Shown: in pieces, positions 25,783 to 34,494 of the stretch
Layout of the letters: each line of letters starts with the position of its first letter
How positions within the stretch are numbered: position 1 is the first letter of the stretch
NCBI GenBank assembly: GCA_041661445.1
Contig: JBAZUK010000002.1
Location: 62,001-126,000 of the forward strand
Source of the DNA: JBAZUK01 sp041661445
GTDB taxonomy: Bacteria > Chlamydiota > Chlamydiia > Chlamydiales > SM23-39
DNA length: 64,000 bases
Direction of reading: 5' to 3'
The notes under the pieces: model-generated
Databases searched by the model: none
What the model was told of the DNA's origin: nothing
What the model saw: the letters and a program-made list of their open reading frames with translations, nothing else
Position numbers and translations under genes: made by a program

Positions 25783-26364
25783 TTAATCTTTTTTTCCTTC
25801 GGACATAATTTCATTTATTCTAATTTCTTTTTCGAAATAAGCTTTTAGATGGGGTATTAATTTTTTTCCTTCATCGGTATCGGTGCCATTTTTCATTTCT
25901 TTGATCGCTTTTGCTCCTATTTCATATTTTGTAGTATCACCGGAGAAACAAGCTGCCCAAATTCTTTGATGCAAAAAACGATTTTCATCTATTTTTTCAC
26001 CATAAAAAGTATAAAAAGAAATCTCATGCTTTTCTGCTAGCTTAATTACCAGCTCGCCGGAACAGTCGTCTATTCTTTGCATATCATTTATAAGTTCAAT
26101 ACGTTTTTTTTCTAAATCGCTTTTTGGTTTTTTCCAATAAAATATGTGATAATAAATAGATTTTACTGAACTATATAAATGACTTAAGATATTTGATCCT
26201 GCATTAATTATTGACTGAGTTAAAGAAACCTCTTCTTTTTTTTCAAGTGATTCAATTGATGAATTTTCTTGTGCTATTCCTTTTTGGGATTGTGAAGAAA
26301 GCGCTTGAGAATCCATTAAAACCTTCTCTTGTAAACCACCTAAATTATTTACTGGTTGTGTCAT
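25783..26364 (-). CDS. hypothetical protein, 193 residues
   Basis: I do not recognise this protein. The N-terminal 50 residues are rich in Ser, Gln and Glu (MTQPVNNLGG...) with no signal peptide, then comes a moderately hydrophobic helix (about 52-75, IINAGSNILSHLY), then a charged helical region to the end. The unstructured Ser-rich N-terminus is compatible with a type III secretion signal. TAGGAG lies just upstream of the ATG, and a strong hairpin follows the stop, so expression is likely. Confidence 0.65.
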   Translation of the reverse strand: MTQPVNNLGGLQEKVLMDSQALSSQSQKGIAQENSSIESLEKKEEVSLTQSIINAGSNILSHLYSSVKSIYYHIFYWKKPKSDLEKKRIELINDMQRIDDCSGELVIKLAEKHEISFYTFYGEKIDENRFLHQRIWAACFSGDTTKYEIGAKAIKEMKNGTDTDEGKKLIPHLKAYFEKEIRINEIMSEGKKD

Positions 26365-26505
26365 TTTATCTCTCCTAATTATAATGTTTAAAAAAAATTA
26401 TGCAAAAAGATACAACGGGTAGATTTATTTTTAAAGAGAATTGATAACACTCATGCAAATTAAATTTTTTTTTATATCTAAAAATCAATAAAAGGAAAAA
26501 TTTAT

Positions 26506-27090
26506 ATGTTAATACTCGCATCAACCTCACCTAGAAGAAAAGAAATTCTTAATTTTTTTTCATTGAAATTTAAAGTAATCCCATCAAACTTTGATGAAAC
26601 AGAAGTAAAATTCGTAAAAGATGCCAAATCCTATGTTTTAGAAATTGCTGAAAAAAAAGCATTAGCATTAGATGAAAGGTTTTTCAATGATATTATAATA
26701 TCCGCCGACACCATTGTTTATGCTCATAACAAAATTTACACAAAACCCAACAATGCAGAAGATGCAAAAAGGATTCTTGAAGAACTTTCAAACTCGTGGC
26801 ATGAGATTTTAACTGCTGTCTGCATAAAACATAAGAACAGGATTTATAAAGACGTTGAAAAAACAAAAGTTCTTTTTCATGATCTTGATGAAATAAAGAT
26901 AAAAAAATATCACAATGCAATTTACTTTTCCGATAAAGCCGGCGGTTATGCTATACAGAAAGCAGGTAGCATAATAATAAAAAAAATGATAGGTTGCTAT
27001 TATAATGCCATGGGCATGCCGATTAACACCTTAAACAAATTGCTTATGAAAGCAGGAATAGATTTATGGGATTACTTAAAACCTTTTTAA
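26506..27090 (+). CDS. maf: Maf-family nucleotide pyrophosphatase
   Basis: Maf proteins hydrolyse non-canonical or modified nucleoside triphosphates to monophosphates. The 194 residues begin with the substrate-binding LILASTSPRRKEIL and contain SADTIVY with the catalytic Asp, KPNNAEDAKRILEELS, a DKAGGYAIQKAGS loop and YNAMGMPINTL. The length is typical. AAAAGGA precedes the ATG. It overlaps the following gene by 25 nt, and this Maf/hypothetical pairing matches my memory of the Chlamydia order. Confidence 0.93.
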   Translation: MLILASTSPRRKEILNFFSLKFKVIPSNFDETEVKFVKDAKSYVLEIAEKKALALDERFFNDIIISADTIVYAHNKIYTKPNNAEDAKRILEELSNSWHEILTAVCIKHKNRIYKDVEKTKVLFHDLDEIKIKKYHNAIYFSDKAGGYAIQKAGSIIIKKMIGCYYNAMGMPINTLNKLLMKAGIDLWDYLKPF

Positions 27091-28736
27091 AAATTACTGT
27101 TGTATTCAATCTGTTCATCTTTGGTTTACATGCAACAGAAAATGATAAAAATCACATTTTATATTTGATGCATTCCCAAGAAGTCGAAAAAGCTTTTTCT
27201 CAATATCAGAAATATTATGAAAATGAAGCATTAGATTTAGATATATTACAAAAAATGTGCCTGATTCTGATAAAAACCGGTGCTAAGTCAGGAGATGCTG
27301 AAATACAGAAGCTATCAATGTTTGGAGCGGGATTATGTGCCAGCAATATATCTCTTGACATTCTAGAAACAGGCTTGTCATCCCCAATTTTAGAAACTCA
27401 GCTTTTGTCATTATATTTTATATCTCTTTTAAACGACAATAAAACCGACAAGCTTCTAACAACAGCTATGAGATCAGATTTTTTACCTACTAGACTTGAA
27501 GCAGCTTATCATATGGCTTTAAGAAAGCATCCGAATGCAATCGGGCAAATAGAGTCATTAATGTTTAAACTGCCGAACTTTCTCAAACCTTTTTTTCCAC
27601 ATCTTTTTGCTTTAATCGGAACTGATGATGCAACAAAGTACCTGCTTAGGTTTTTAAGTGATCCAAATCCTGATGTAAGGCTCGAAACAATTTTAAGTAT
27701 CGGAAATTTAAACAGGGACGATTTATTAAGTCACATCAGAAAAAAAATACCAAACTCCACAACAGCTGAAAAAGAAGCTATCTGCTATTCCTTATATAAG
27801 CTAAAGGATTCGTCCTGCAATGATGAATTGAATAAGCTTTCCAAATCTAATATCGAAAATGTCCAGATGTCTTCTCTTAGGGCTTTATATAATTTAGGTG
27901 ATTTTTCAAAAAAAGATGAAATCGAAAAACTGGCTTTGGAAAACAATTTGTTCGCTATATCATTGCTTCAGGAAATACCTGACTCAGACCAGACCCTAGA
28001 AAAACTTTTAAAATCAGCAAACCCCTTGGTAAAAATTAATTCGGCTCTTTCTTTGTTAAAACATAAAAATCCGATCTGCTTAAATACTTTGAAAGACATT
28101 TTGATTACAAGTAGCAAAGATAGCGCATTAGAGCCATTTTTTTCCGTTGGACATACAATGATGTATTTTAAAATAGTTCCCGTAGCAATGTATAAAATTA
28201 AAGAAAACTCGAATAACCAGTCTTTAGCTATAAGAGAATCAATTTTAAAAGAATGTCTTGAACTAAAAGAGGACGATTTTTTTAAAATTATTGAACAGAT
28301 TTTTCAAGCTCCGCAAAATGATCTAATACCTACTGCAATTGTATTATTAGAAAATTTAGGTTCTGCAGCAGCAATAGATTTTTTAAAACATTATGCTAAA
28401 AATTCAAATATTCCTTTAATAAGGGACTATGCAAACCTATCATTATACCGTTTAAAACAGGACGGTCCATATGAAAGTTACATATCGAATTGGATAAGAA
28501 ATCAAAACAATCAGGATTTGATTCAACTAAATGTTACAGATGATAAAAAACAAAAAAAGCAAAATATCTATTCTTTAACTAAAGAAGAAACGACAAGGCT
28601 TTTGCTTGATATGTATGTAGCTGTAGCGTCAAAACAAGACAAAAGCTCATTAAAATTAATTATCGATTCGATAAAAAGAACAAATCCGAAAAACAGGTAT
28701 GCTTTAGCAGGAATGCTTATTCGAGCAACTCAATAG
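27066..28736 (+). CDS. HEAT-repeat-like exported protein
   Basis: A 556-residue protein with an N-terminal hydrophobic signal (LKTFLKITVVFNLFIFGLHA) followed by an almost wholly helical solenoid. Repeated segments such as KYLLRFLSDPNPDVRLETILSI and SLRALYNLGDFSKKDEIEKLA have the HEAT/PBS-lyase pattern. It probably acts in the periplasm as a protein-binding scaffold; no enzymatic motif is visible. Overlap with maf and 50 nt spacing to the LptD-like gene suggest one transcript, so a role in envelope assembly is conceivable but unproven. Confidence 0.75.
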   Translation: MGLLKTFLKITVVFNLFIFGLHATENDKNHILYLMHSQEVEKAFSQYQKYYENEALDLDILQKMCLILIKTGAKSGDAEIQKLSMFGAGLCASNISLDILETGLSSPILETQLLSLYFISLLNDNKTDKLLTTAMRSDFLPTRLEAAYHMALRKHPNAIGQIESLMFKLPNFLKPFFPHLFALIGTDDATKYLLRFLSDPNPDVRLETILSIGNLNRDDLLSHIRKKIPNSTTAEKEAICYSLYKLKDSSCNDELNKLSKSNIENVQMSSLRALYNLGDFSKKDEIEKLALENNLFAISLLQEIPDSDQTLEKLLKSANPLVKINSALSLLKHKNPICLNTLKDILITSSKDSALEPFFSVGHTMMYFKIVPVAMYKIKENSNNQSLAIRESILKECLELKEDDFFKIIEQIFQAPQNDLIPTAIVLLENLGSAAAIDFLKHYAKNSNIPLIRDYANLSLYRLKQDGPYESYISNWIRNQNNQDLIQLNVTDDKKQKKQNIYSLTKEETTRLLLDMYVAVASKQDKSSLKLIIDSIKRTNPKNRYALAGMLIRATQ

Positions 28737-28786
28737 CATTAATATTTTAATTAATATATAATTGCTAAAAAATTATAATAAATTTC

Positions 28787-30955
28787 ATGCGTAAATTATT
28801 ATTCATTTTTTTAGTTTCCAGCCTCTTTGCCAATTCAGAACCTGAACTGGAAAAAGACAGATTTATCTCATCTTTCAAGCAAACCCTTCTCAATAAAGGC
28901 ATGAAAATCCTGGAAAAGACAAAAAAAACCAATTCATATAAACCAAACGAACTTATCGTCGATCTCCGTAACCCATCTTATAAAAATGGTATTTTAACCA
29001 CTCACGATGGCGGGGTGATAAAAGGCGAAGACATACGTATTCAGGCAAGAAGCATCCAGTATATAAAAAGATATGAAAAAAATGAGTTTATACACCGAAT
29101 CGAAGCAGAAAAAGATTTAATTATCCAATATAAAGGCCGAGTCTATGTAGGCGAAGAGCTGACATATGATTTTAACACAAAAACAGGCACTGTTTATGAA
29201 GGCAAAACATTTGCAGCACCCTGGTATTTAGGCGGAGATAAAATAGAACTAAAAAATGACGGAAGTTATCATGTCGAAAACGTTTATATAACGACTTGCG
29301 AAAATGTCGACAGCACTTGGGATATTCATGCCGGAAGAGTTAATGTCTTAAAGAAGGATCTTTTGGAAGCAAAAAAAGTAAGGTTCAGGTTTTTTAGATT
29401 GCCGACTCTATGGCTGCCGTCCTTCAAGATCAATCTTAAAAAGTTCATGGGAACTCCAATGTTTCGGTATAAGGTAAACTGGGACAAATCTTCAGGACCA
29501 AAAGGATCTTTTCGCTATAGATTGTATTCCTGGAGAGATTTTGCTCTTTGGGGAAGGCTTGAATATCGTCTAAAAAAAGGATGGGGCGGCGCTATTGAAA
29601 CTGAGTATGAGCCTGAACATAAAAGAACCATTTTCCAGACCAAAAACTATTTGGCAACAGACGTGATCCCAAACAATTTGGTAGACAAAAGAAGATATAG
29701 AATACAAGGGGTTTATCATTCCATTTCAGAAAATAAAAAAACTAAAACAGATCTGGTTTGGGATAAGTATAGCGATATCAACATGCCATCTGATTTCAAA
29801 AGCGATGATTTTGAACTTAATACAGCAAAGAAAACCGAACTCTCGATCAGACATCAGGAAGATGTCTATATAGGACTTTTATATGCAAGACCGAGAGTAA
29901 ATCCGTTTGATACAATTAAGCAATGTCTACCTACCAGTTATTTAAATTTAAAAGGCTATCAGATCCCCCATGTCGATGCAATATTATATAATACGTTCAA
30001 CATCTCCTATTTAAATTATGTATATTCCGACAAGCTCTCTCCTTCTTTAAAAAACTTCGAATCTGCCAGACTGGAAACAAATAATATTATTTCCAGACCA
30101 TTCAGGTCTTCTTTTTTTAACCTGACTCCATATGCCGGATTTGTGGGAATATTTTATAACAAAAGCCCTTCTCAATCTTCTAAAGAGCAATATTTAATTT
30201 TATATGGAGGAAACTTAAGCAGTACCTTTAATAAAAATTATATAAATAATAAGCATGTGATCGAGCCTTATATTCAATATCAAGGGATTTCTCTACCAAC
30301 TGAAAAAATCGGATCTTATTATATTTTTTCAATAGAAGACGGCTACAATAAACTGGATCTTATTAAAACCGGCATCCGCAACCAGATCTACTCATTAAAG
30401 CATGTAAGGTTATATCCAACATTTGAAAGTAATCTTTATGCCAATACATTTTTAGATGCAAATTTTATTCCCAAAACACTTCCTAAAGTATATTTGGATC
30501 TTATATGGTCATTACCCTCAGTTTCTTTTAATGCTTATAATTGCTGGAATCTGCATAAGCATAATTTAGATTATTCAAATTTGCGTTTAAAATGGACTGC
30601 TTCCGAGCATCTGGCCATGGGGCTAGAGTTCAGGTATCGATCCCCATATGATTATAGAAAAGCCAACCACAACAACTTTATCCTTGACGTATCTCGGGAA
30701 GAGTCCGAACTAGTCAACTCGCCCATTTCAGATAAAAGAAACACAGTGTTGACCCATTTATTTTTCAGGTTAAACCCTTTTTGGTCATGCGAATTTCACT
30801 CCCACCATGGATGGAACAGGAGGAATGAACCTCCATATAATGGTTACAAGATAGATCTTTTTACGATGTTATCGTCTTCCTGGAAAGCTCGAATATCTTA
30901 TCAGCATACGCAGACAGATGATAGATTTTCGGGAGCAATATCGCTGATAAAATAG
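28787..30955 (+). CDS. LptD/OstA-like outer membrane LPS-assembly protein
   Basis: A 722-residue protein with a signal peptide (MRKLLFIFLVSSLFANS). An N-terminal OstA/LptA-like beta-jellyroll region (about 60-200: GVIKGEDIRIQARSIQYI, AEKDLIIQYKGRVYVGEELTYDF) is followed by a long beta-rich domain with alternating aromatic strands, ending in strands such as WKARISYQHTQTDDRFSGA. This fits LptD, the outer-membrane channel for lipopolysaccharide. The Cys pairs used by E. coli LptD are not obvious, as in other distant homologues. Confidence 0.8.
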   Translation: MRKLLFIFLVSSLFANSEPELEKDRFISSFKQTLLNKGMKILEKTKKTNSYKPNELIVDLRNPSYKNGILTTHDGGVIKGEDIRIQARSIQYIKRYEKNEFIHRIEAEKDLIIQYKGRVYVGEELTYDFNTKTGTVYEGKTFAAPWYLGGDKIELKNDGSYHVENVYITTCENVDSTWDIHAGRVNVLKKDLLEAKKVRFRFFRLPTLWLPSFKINLKKFMGTPMFRYKVNWDKSSGPKGSFRYRLYSWRDFALWGRLEYRLKKGWGGAIETEYEPEHKRTIFQTKNYLATDVIPNNLVDKRRYRIQGVYHSISENKKTKTDLVWDKYSDINMPSDFKSDDFELNTAKKTELSIRHQEDVYIGLLYARPRVNPFDTIKQCLPTSYLNLKGYQIPHVDAILYNTFNISYLNYVYSDKLSPSLKNFESARLETNNIISRPFRSSFFNLTPYAGFVGIFYNKSPSQSSKEQYLILYGGNLSSTFNKNYINNKHVIEPYIQYQGISLPTEKIGSYYIFSIEDGYNKLDLIKTGIRNQIYSLKHVRLYPTFESNLYANTFLDANFIPKTLPKVYLDLIWSLPSVSFNAYNCWNLHKHNLDYSNLRLKWTASEHLAMGLEFRYRSPYDYRKANHNNFILDVSREESELVNSPISDKRNTVLTHLFFRLNPFWSCEFHSHHGWNRRNEPPYNGYKIDLFTMLSSSWKARISYQHTQTDDRFSGAISLIK

Positions 30956-30963
30956 TAATTTAA

Positions 30964-32571
30964 TTAATAGCTAAAAACTTTAGTTTTTAGGTCTTTAAAG
31001 AAAAATTTTAACAAAAATTCGTCTATATCAAAATCCGGATCAAGTTCTTTGATTCGTGAAGCAATCCCTTTCAAGTCTGTTTTAGAAAAAGTATAGTTTT
31101 GGGATAAATTCAACAAAGCTTTAAAAATTGTCTCAAATTCTCTCATTCCAAAATCTTCGATGATTAACACAATTTGTCCTAGAAGATTGTCCAATAAACT
31201 TTGATTAATTAATCCATATCTACTAAAAGCATCGATGATATTTACTAAATCCTGATAGTTTAAATAATTAATCTGCTTCGTAATACAATGTTCTAGTTCT
31301 TTAAATAATTTATCTAATAGGTTAGGATCATCAATTTCCACCCTGGCAAAACTCCATGCTAATACGGCAAGGTCTATATGATTAAAGCCTTTTAATCTAT
31401 CAATTGAAATTTTGGCAATTTCCAAAAAAATCAAAGATTTTTTTAGTTTTAGTTTTACTAATTTTGCTGAAATATTTGAAAGCTCTCTCGGCTGAATAGT
31501 TGAGCACTTAGAAAGTAACATAAAATATAATTGCTGCAATAATAAATTTAAAGCATCTTCCGTCTCACTATTCATAATCTTCTTTTCATCTAGATATTGC
31601 ACCAATAAATTTAGCATTGTTGAAATGTGAATCCAATTAAAATTTAGGTTATAATCAGAATAAAGTTTTTTCCAATGACTTAAAAAATTTCTATTTCTAA
31701 TATTTAAACCAAGTATCATGCTTTCTAACAATCGAGGATTAATAGCCCCTCTCATCAACTTAGACAAATTCTGTGCTGAATCTCCAGCTTTTTCAGGAAA
31801 CAATTTATATTCTGAAAAATTCATTTCAGAAGTTTGATTTCCCAAAGAAATACTTTCTTGACCAATATCGCCATCATAAGGAAATTGTTTATCAGCAATT
31901 GAGAATTCCTTCAACATAGATAGCAGCGTATTTGGATAATCAATGCCTTGTTCCTGATGTAATGACATACCACTTGGGGGCACCCTGACTTCATTTGGCT
32001 GAGCATCTTCCATCAGCATAGACAATCCAACTACTTCCTCCTGATAAGGTGATGGAGAGCTTGTTATAATCTTTCTTTGACCAATTGACTGTGGGGCATT
32101 AGGATTTGACAAAAACGTTGGCATAGATGAATTTTGATATGCTTGATTAAAAACTTGCCCCTGATTAGGTAATTGATTATTTGGTATAATCATTCTTTGT
32201 GGCACATTAAAACCAATTGACTGAGGGACATTAGTATTTGGTAGGGTCATTGGCATAGATGGACTTTGATAGGCTTGATTAAAAGCTTGACTCTGATTAG
32301 GTAATGGATTATTTAGTATAATCATTCTTTGCGGCACATTAAAACCAATCGGCTGCTGGACATTAGCATTTGGCAAAAATATTGCCATAGATGGGCATGG
32401 TTGATTAAAAATCTGCCCTTGATTAGGCAATGGGTTGGGTTGCAAAAAAACTCCCTGAGCTACTCTATTTGTTGCAACTGCTATCTGTTGACTGCGGTTT
32501 GGGGAAAATGAAGTAAAGAATCCACTTGATGGATCGGATATATTATTAGAATATATTGGAAAACAGGCCAT
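30964..32571 (-). CDS. octotricopeptide-like (OPR/FASTK-type) helical-repeat protein with Pro/Gln/Asn-rich N-terminal repeats
   Basis: A 535-residue protein in two parts. Residues 43-164 hold two full and one partial copy of a 44-residue low-complexity unit (cores LPNQGQVFNQAYQ and FNVPQRMII). The C-terminal part is helical, with roughly 38-41-residue repeats from about 345: IQPRELSNISAKLVKLKLK, then FNHIDLAVLAWSFARVEI, then LNYQDLVNIIDAFSRYGL, each followed by a Leu-rich helix. This pattern is that of organellar OPR/FASTK RNA-binding proteins. No RAP domain follows. No signal peptide is visible. It is a candidate secreted effector; both RNA binding and secretion are inference. Confidence 0.7.
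   Translation of the reverse strand: MACFPIYSNNISDPSSGFFTSFSPNRSQQIAVATNRVAQGVFLQPNPLPNQGQIFNQPCPSMAIFLPNANVQQPIGFNVPQRMIILNNPLPNQSQAFNQAYQSPSMPMTLPNTNVPQSIGFNVPQRMIIPNNQLPNQGQVFNQAYQNSSMPTFLSNPNAPQSIGQRKIITSSPSPYQEEVVGLSMLMEDAQPNEVRVPPSGMSLHQEQGIDYPNTLLSMLKEFSIADKQFPYDGDIGQESISLGNQTSEMNFSEYKLFPEKAGDSAQNLSKLMRGAINPRLLESMILGLNIRNRNFLSHWKKLYSDYNLNFNWIHISTMLNLLVQYLDEKKIMNSETEDALNLLLQQLYFMLLSKCSTIQPRELSNISAKLVKLKLKKSLIFLEIAKISIDRLKGFNHIDLAVLAWSFARVEIDDPNLLDKLFKELEHCITKQINYLNYQDLVNIIDAFSRYGLINQSLLDNLLGQIVLIIEDFGMREFETIFKALLNLSQNYTFSKTDLKGIASRIKELDPDFDIDEFLLKFFFKDLKTKVFSY
30971..30990 (+). terminator. hairpin after lptD-like gene, inside the opposing gene's 3' end
   Basis: CTAAAAAC (30971-30978), loop TTTA, GTTTTTAG (30983-30990): a perfect 8-bp stem 15 nt past the plus-strand stop. 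It overlaps the last codons of the convergent gene, whose stop is 8 nt from that of the LptD-like gene. Confidence 0.45.
32080..32445 (-). repeat. 132-bp imperfect tandem repeats (44 aa) in the OPR-like gene
   Basis: Two full units (residues 77-120 and 121-164) and a shorter first one (43-76) encode a Pro/Gln/Asn-rich sequence sharing PLPNQ, FNQAYQ and VPQRMII cores. Confidence 0.8.
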
Positions 32572-32749
32572 AACTTAAAAAAATTTGTTTAATTAATTTA
32601 TCTTAATATAATAATTTTGATTGTAAATTTAAAAACAGCATAACATTTATAAAATAAAATAAAAATTAAATAAATCAATATAACGTTATACAATTCTCTA
32701 AGTTGAATAAAAAATAAATATTAAATTACTTAATTTAAAATAAAAAAAA

Positions 32750-33277
32750 TTAATTGTTATACTTTTCTTTAATTTCTCTGAGAAGAGGTTCTATTTCTTT
32801 TCTTTTTTTCGCTAGAAGTCTGTCAATGAATAAGACTCCATTCAAATGATCATTTTCATGCATTACTTCTCTAGCTTTGAATCCAAAAACTTTTTTTGAA
32901 ACTTTTTTTCCTTCGATATCTAGAGCATCGATATGTATTGAAGTAGGTCTTTCAACATCAAAATGAAGACCTGGAATTGACAGACAGCCTTCAGATAGGA
33001 CTTCAGTTAAATCGTTAGGGCTAGAAAGGATTGGATTTATAAAAACCTCAGCTTCGCCCAGGTATGATTTACCGTTTTCATCTTCCAAAACAGCCCTGAT
33101 AGTAATAATTCTAAGAGGTCTGCCAACTTGGATTGCAGCAAGACCGATACCATTATTAGCATCCATTGTTTCGATCATATCAAGACATAACTGCTTAATT
33201 TCCTGATCAACATGCTTTACTTGTTCTGATCTTGTTCTAAGTAATCCATTTCCATAATAAATCAATGGAAGAATCAT
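32750..33277 (-). CDS. def: peptide deformylase
   Basis: It removes the formyl group from the initiator Met of new proteins. All three motifs of this metalloenzyme are intact in the 175-residue product: GIGLAAIQVG, EGCLSIPG and HENDHLNG (metal-binding Cys and two His, catalytic Glu). The length is standard. Its ATG abuts the secG stop directly, so the two are cotranscribed. Confidence 0.95.
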   Translation of the reverse strand: MILPLIYYGNGLLRTRSEQVKHVDQEIKQLCLDMIETMDANNGIGLAAIQVGRPLRIITIRAVLEDENGKSYLGEAEVFINPILSSPNDLTEVLSEGCLSIPGLHFDVERPTSIHIDALDIEGKKVSKKVFGFKAREVMHENDHLNGVLFIDRLLAKKRKEIEPLLREIKEKYNN

Positions 33278-33562
33278 TTATTGAACCTCTTCAATCGAAA
33301 CTGGGATTTTTTCCTTAGCTTTAACTAAAGAAGAGGACCAATGGGACAATATAATACATGCAACCATGAAAATCACGATCAGATAAGCTGTAAATTTTTT
33401 TAGAACATCGGCTGTTGAAGTTCCGAATAATGAGCTAGAGGCATCGCCTCCGAATGAAGACCCCAATCCCATACTTTTTGACTCTTGTGACATTATAACC
33501 AAGATAAGCACTGTGCATAAAAGCAAAAATAAAAATAAAAATAAATAAAATAAGAATGTCAT
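33278..33562 (-). CDS. secG: preprotein translocase subunit SecG
   Basis: The small accessory membrane subunit of SecYEG. The 94 residues have two hydrophobic helices (about 2-25 and 53-73) flanking a Gly/Ser-rich loop with GLGSSFGGDASSSLFG, the family's signature followed by the TSTADVLKKFTAYL segment. Typical of SecG in length and topology. It lies directly upstream of def. Confidence 0.88.
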   Translation of the reverse strand: MTFLFYLFLFLFLLLCTVLILVIMSQESKSMGLGSSFGGDASSSLFGTSTADVLKKFTAYLIVIFMVACIILSHWSSSLVKAKEKIPVSIEEVQ

Positions 33563-33645
33563 AGGTATTCCTTAAATTTAACTCTATTTATTATAAAATA
33601 TTTAAATTAGAAATAAAATAAAAAAAGATCCTAGGTCATAAAAAA

Positions 33646-34398
33646 TTATGCTTTATTTATTATTTCAGCAAAAATTTTATAATCCAAAGACGCTCCTCCA
33701 ACCAATACTCCATCAATATTTTTCTGCTGCATCAATTCTTCAACATTATTAGGTTTCACTGATCCACCGTACAAAAGATAAGAAGCCTCTGCTATTTGTT
33801 TATCAAAATATTTTATAATAAGTTTTCTAATAAAATGATGAGCTTCTTCAGCAATCTCGGTTGTTGCAGTTTTTCCCGTTCCGATCGCCCAAACAGGCTC
33901 ATAAGCAATAATAATATTTTTAAAATCTTCTTTTGATACGCTCTTTAGGCCTAAAGAGAATTGCTCTTCCAATACTTTTTCAGTTCTGTTTTCTTCTCTT
34001 TCTTTTTGAGTTTCACCTATACATAAAATCGGTTGAATACCGGTTTTTAAAGCTCTTAAAATTTTTTTATTGATCAAAGCATTATCTTCATTAAAAATAT
34101 GTCTTCTTTCAGAGTGACCTATTAATACGAACTCTACATTCAAAGCTTTCAGCATGCCTGCTGAAATTTCTCCAGTAAAGGCTCCTTCGGGCTCATCATA
34201 CATATTTTGAGCACCAATAATAATATTGGCCTTTGAAGATGAGTCTATAGCTGTTTGCAACGAAGTAAAAGGAACTGCCAAATAAACAGATGCTCTCGCG
34301 GAAGAAATTTCAGGGATAATATTTTTAATAAACTCTTCAGTCTCCTTATGGGTTTTATTCATCTTCCAGTTACCGGCAACAATACTTTTTTTATTCAT
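33646..34398 (-). CDS. tpiA: triosephosphate isomerase
   Basis: It interconverts dihydroxyacetone phosphate and glyceraldehyde 3-phosphate in glycolysis. The 250 residues show the active-site Lys in AGNWKMNKT, the catalytic His in LIGHSERRHIF, the catalytic Glu in AYEPVWAIGTGK (followed by loop 6) and the phosphate-binding YGGSV. It is complete and of usual length. It diverges from xseA across a shared promoter region and is followed by secG-def on the same strand. Confidence 0.96.
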   Translation of the reverse strand: MNKKSIVAGNWKMNKTHKETEEFIKNIIPEISSARASVYLAVPFTSLQTAIDSSSKANIIIGAQNMYDEPEGAFTGEISAGMLKALNVEFVLIGHSERRHIFNEDNALINKKILRALKTGIQPILCIGETQKEREENRTEKVLEEQFSLGLKSVSKEDFKNIIIAYEPVWAIGTGKTATTEIAEEAHHFIRKLIIKYFDKQIAEASYLLYGGSVKPNNVEELMQQKNIDGVLVGGASLDYKIFAEIINKA

Positions 34399-34429
34399 AA
34401 CTTCCTTTAAAAAAACATTTAAAAATTAC

Positions 34430-34459
34430 ATTATAGATTGAAAAAGATACAAATTTCAA
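34430..34459 (-). promoter_or_regulatory. predicted tpiA promoter, interlocked with the xseA promoter
   Basis: On the minus strand, TTGAAA (34459-34454), 18-bp spacer and consensus TATAAT (34435-34430). A start near 34423 leaves a leader of about 25 nt. Confidence 0.55.
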
Positions 34460-34467
34460 GTTATATT
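34438..34467 (+). promoter_or_regulatory. predicted xseA promoter, interlocked with the tpiA promoter
   Basis: TTGAAA (34438-34443), 18-bp spacer, TATATT (34462-34467). The spacer of each promoter covers an element of the other, so RNA polymerase probably cannot occupy both at once. Confidence 0.5.
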
Positions 34468-34494
34468 AAATACATTATATTTTCAGTGTCTGCA

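Noticed and set aside
26378..26405. TTGCAT-N16-TATAAT on the minus strand upstream of the 25783-26364 gene
   Set aside because: It matches consensus well, but transcription would begin about 7 nt before the ATG and would leave the GGAG ribosome-binding site upstream of the transcript, so it is probably a chance match or serves a downstream start.
34438..34494. TTG-initiated N-terminal extension of xseA
   Set aside because: It would begin within the -35 of the predicted xseA promoter and adds a sequence not found in the OB-fold start of the family.
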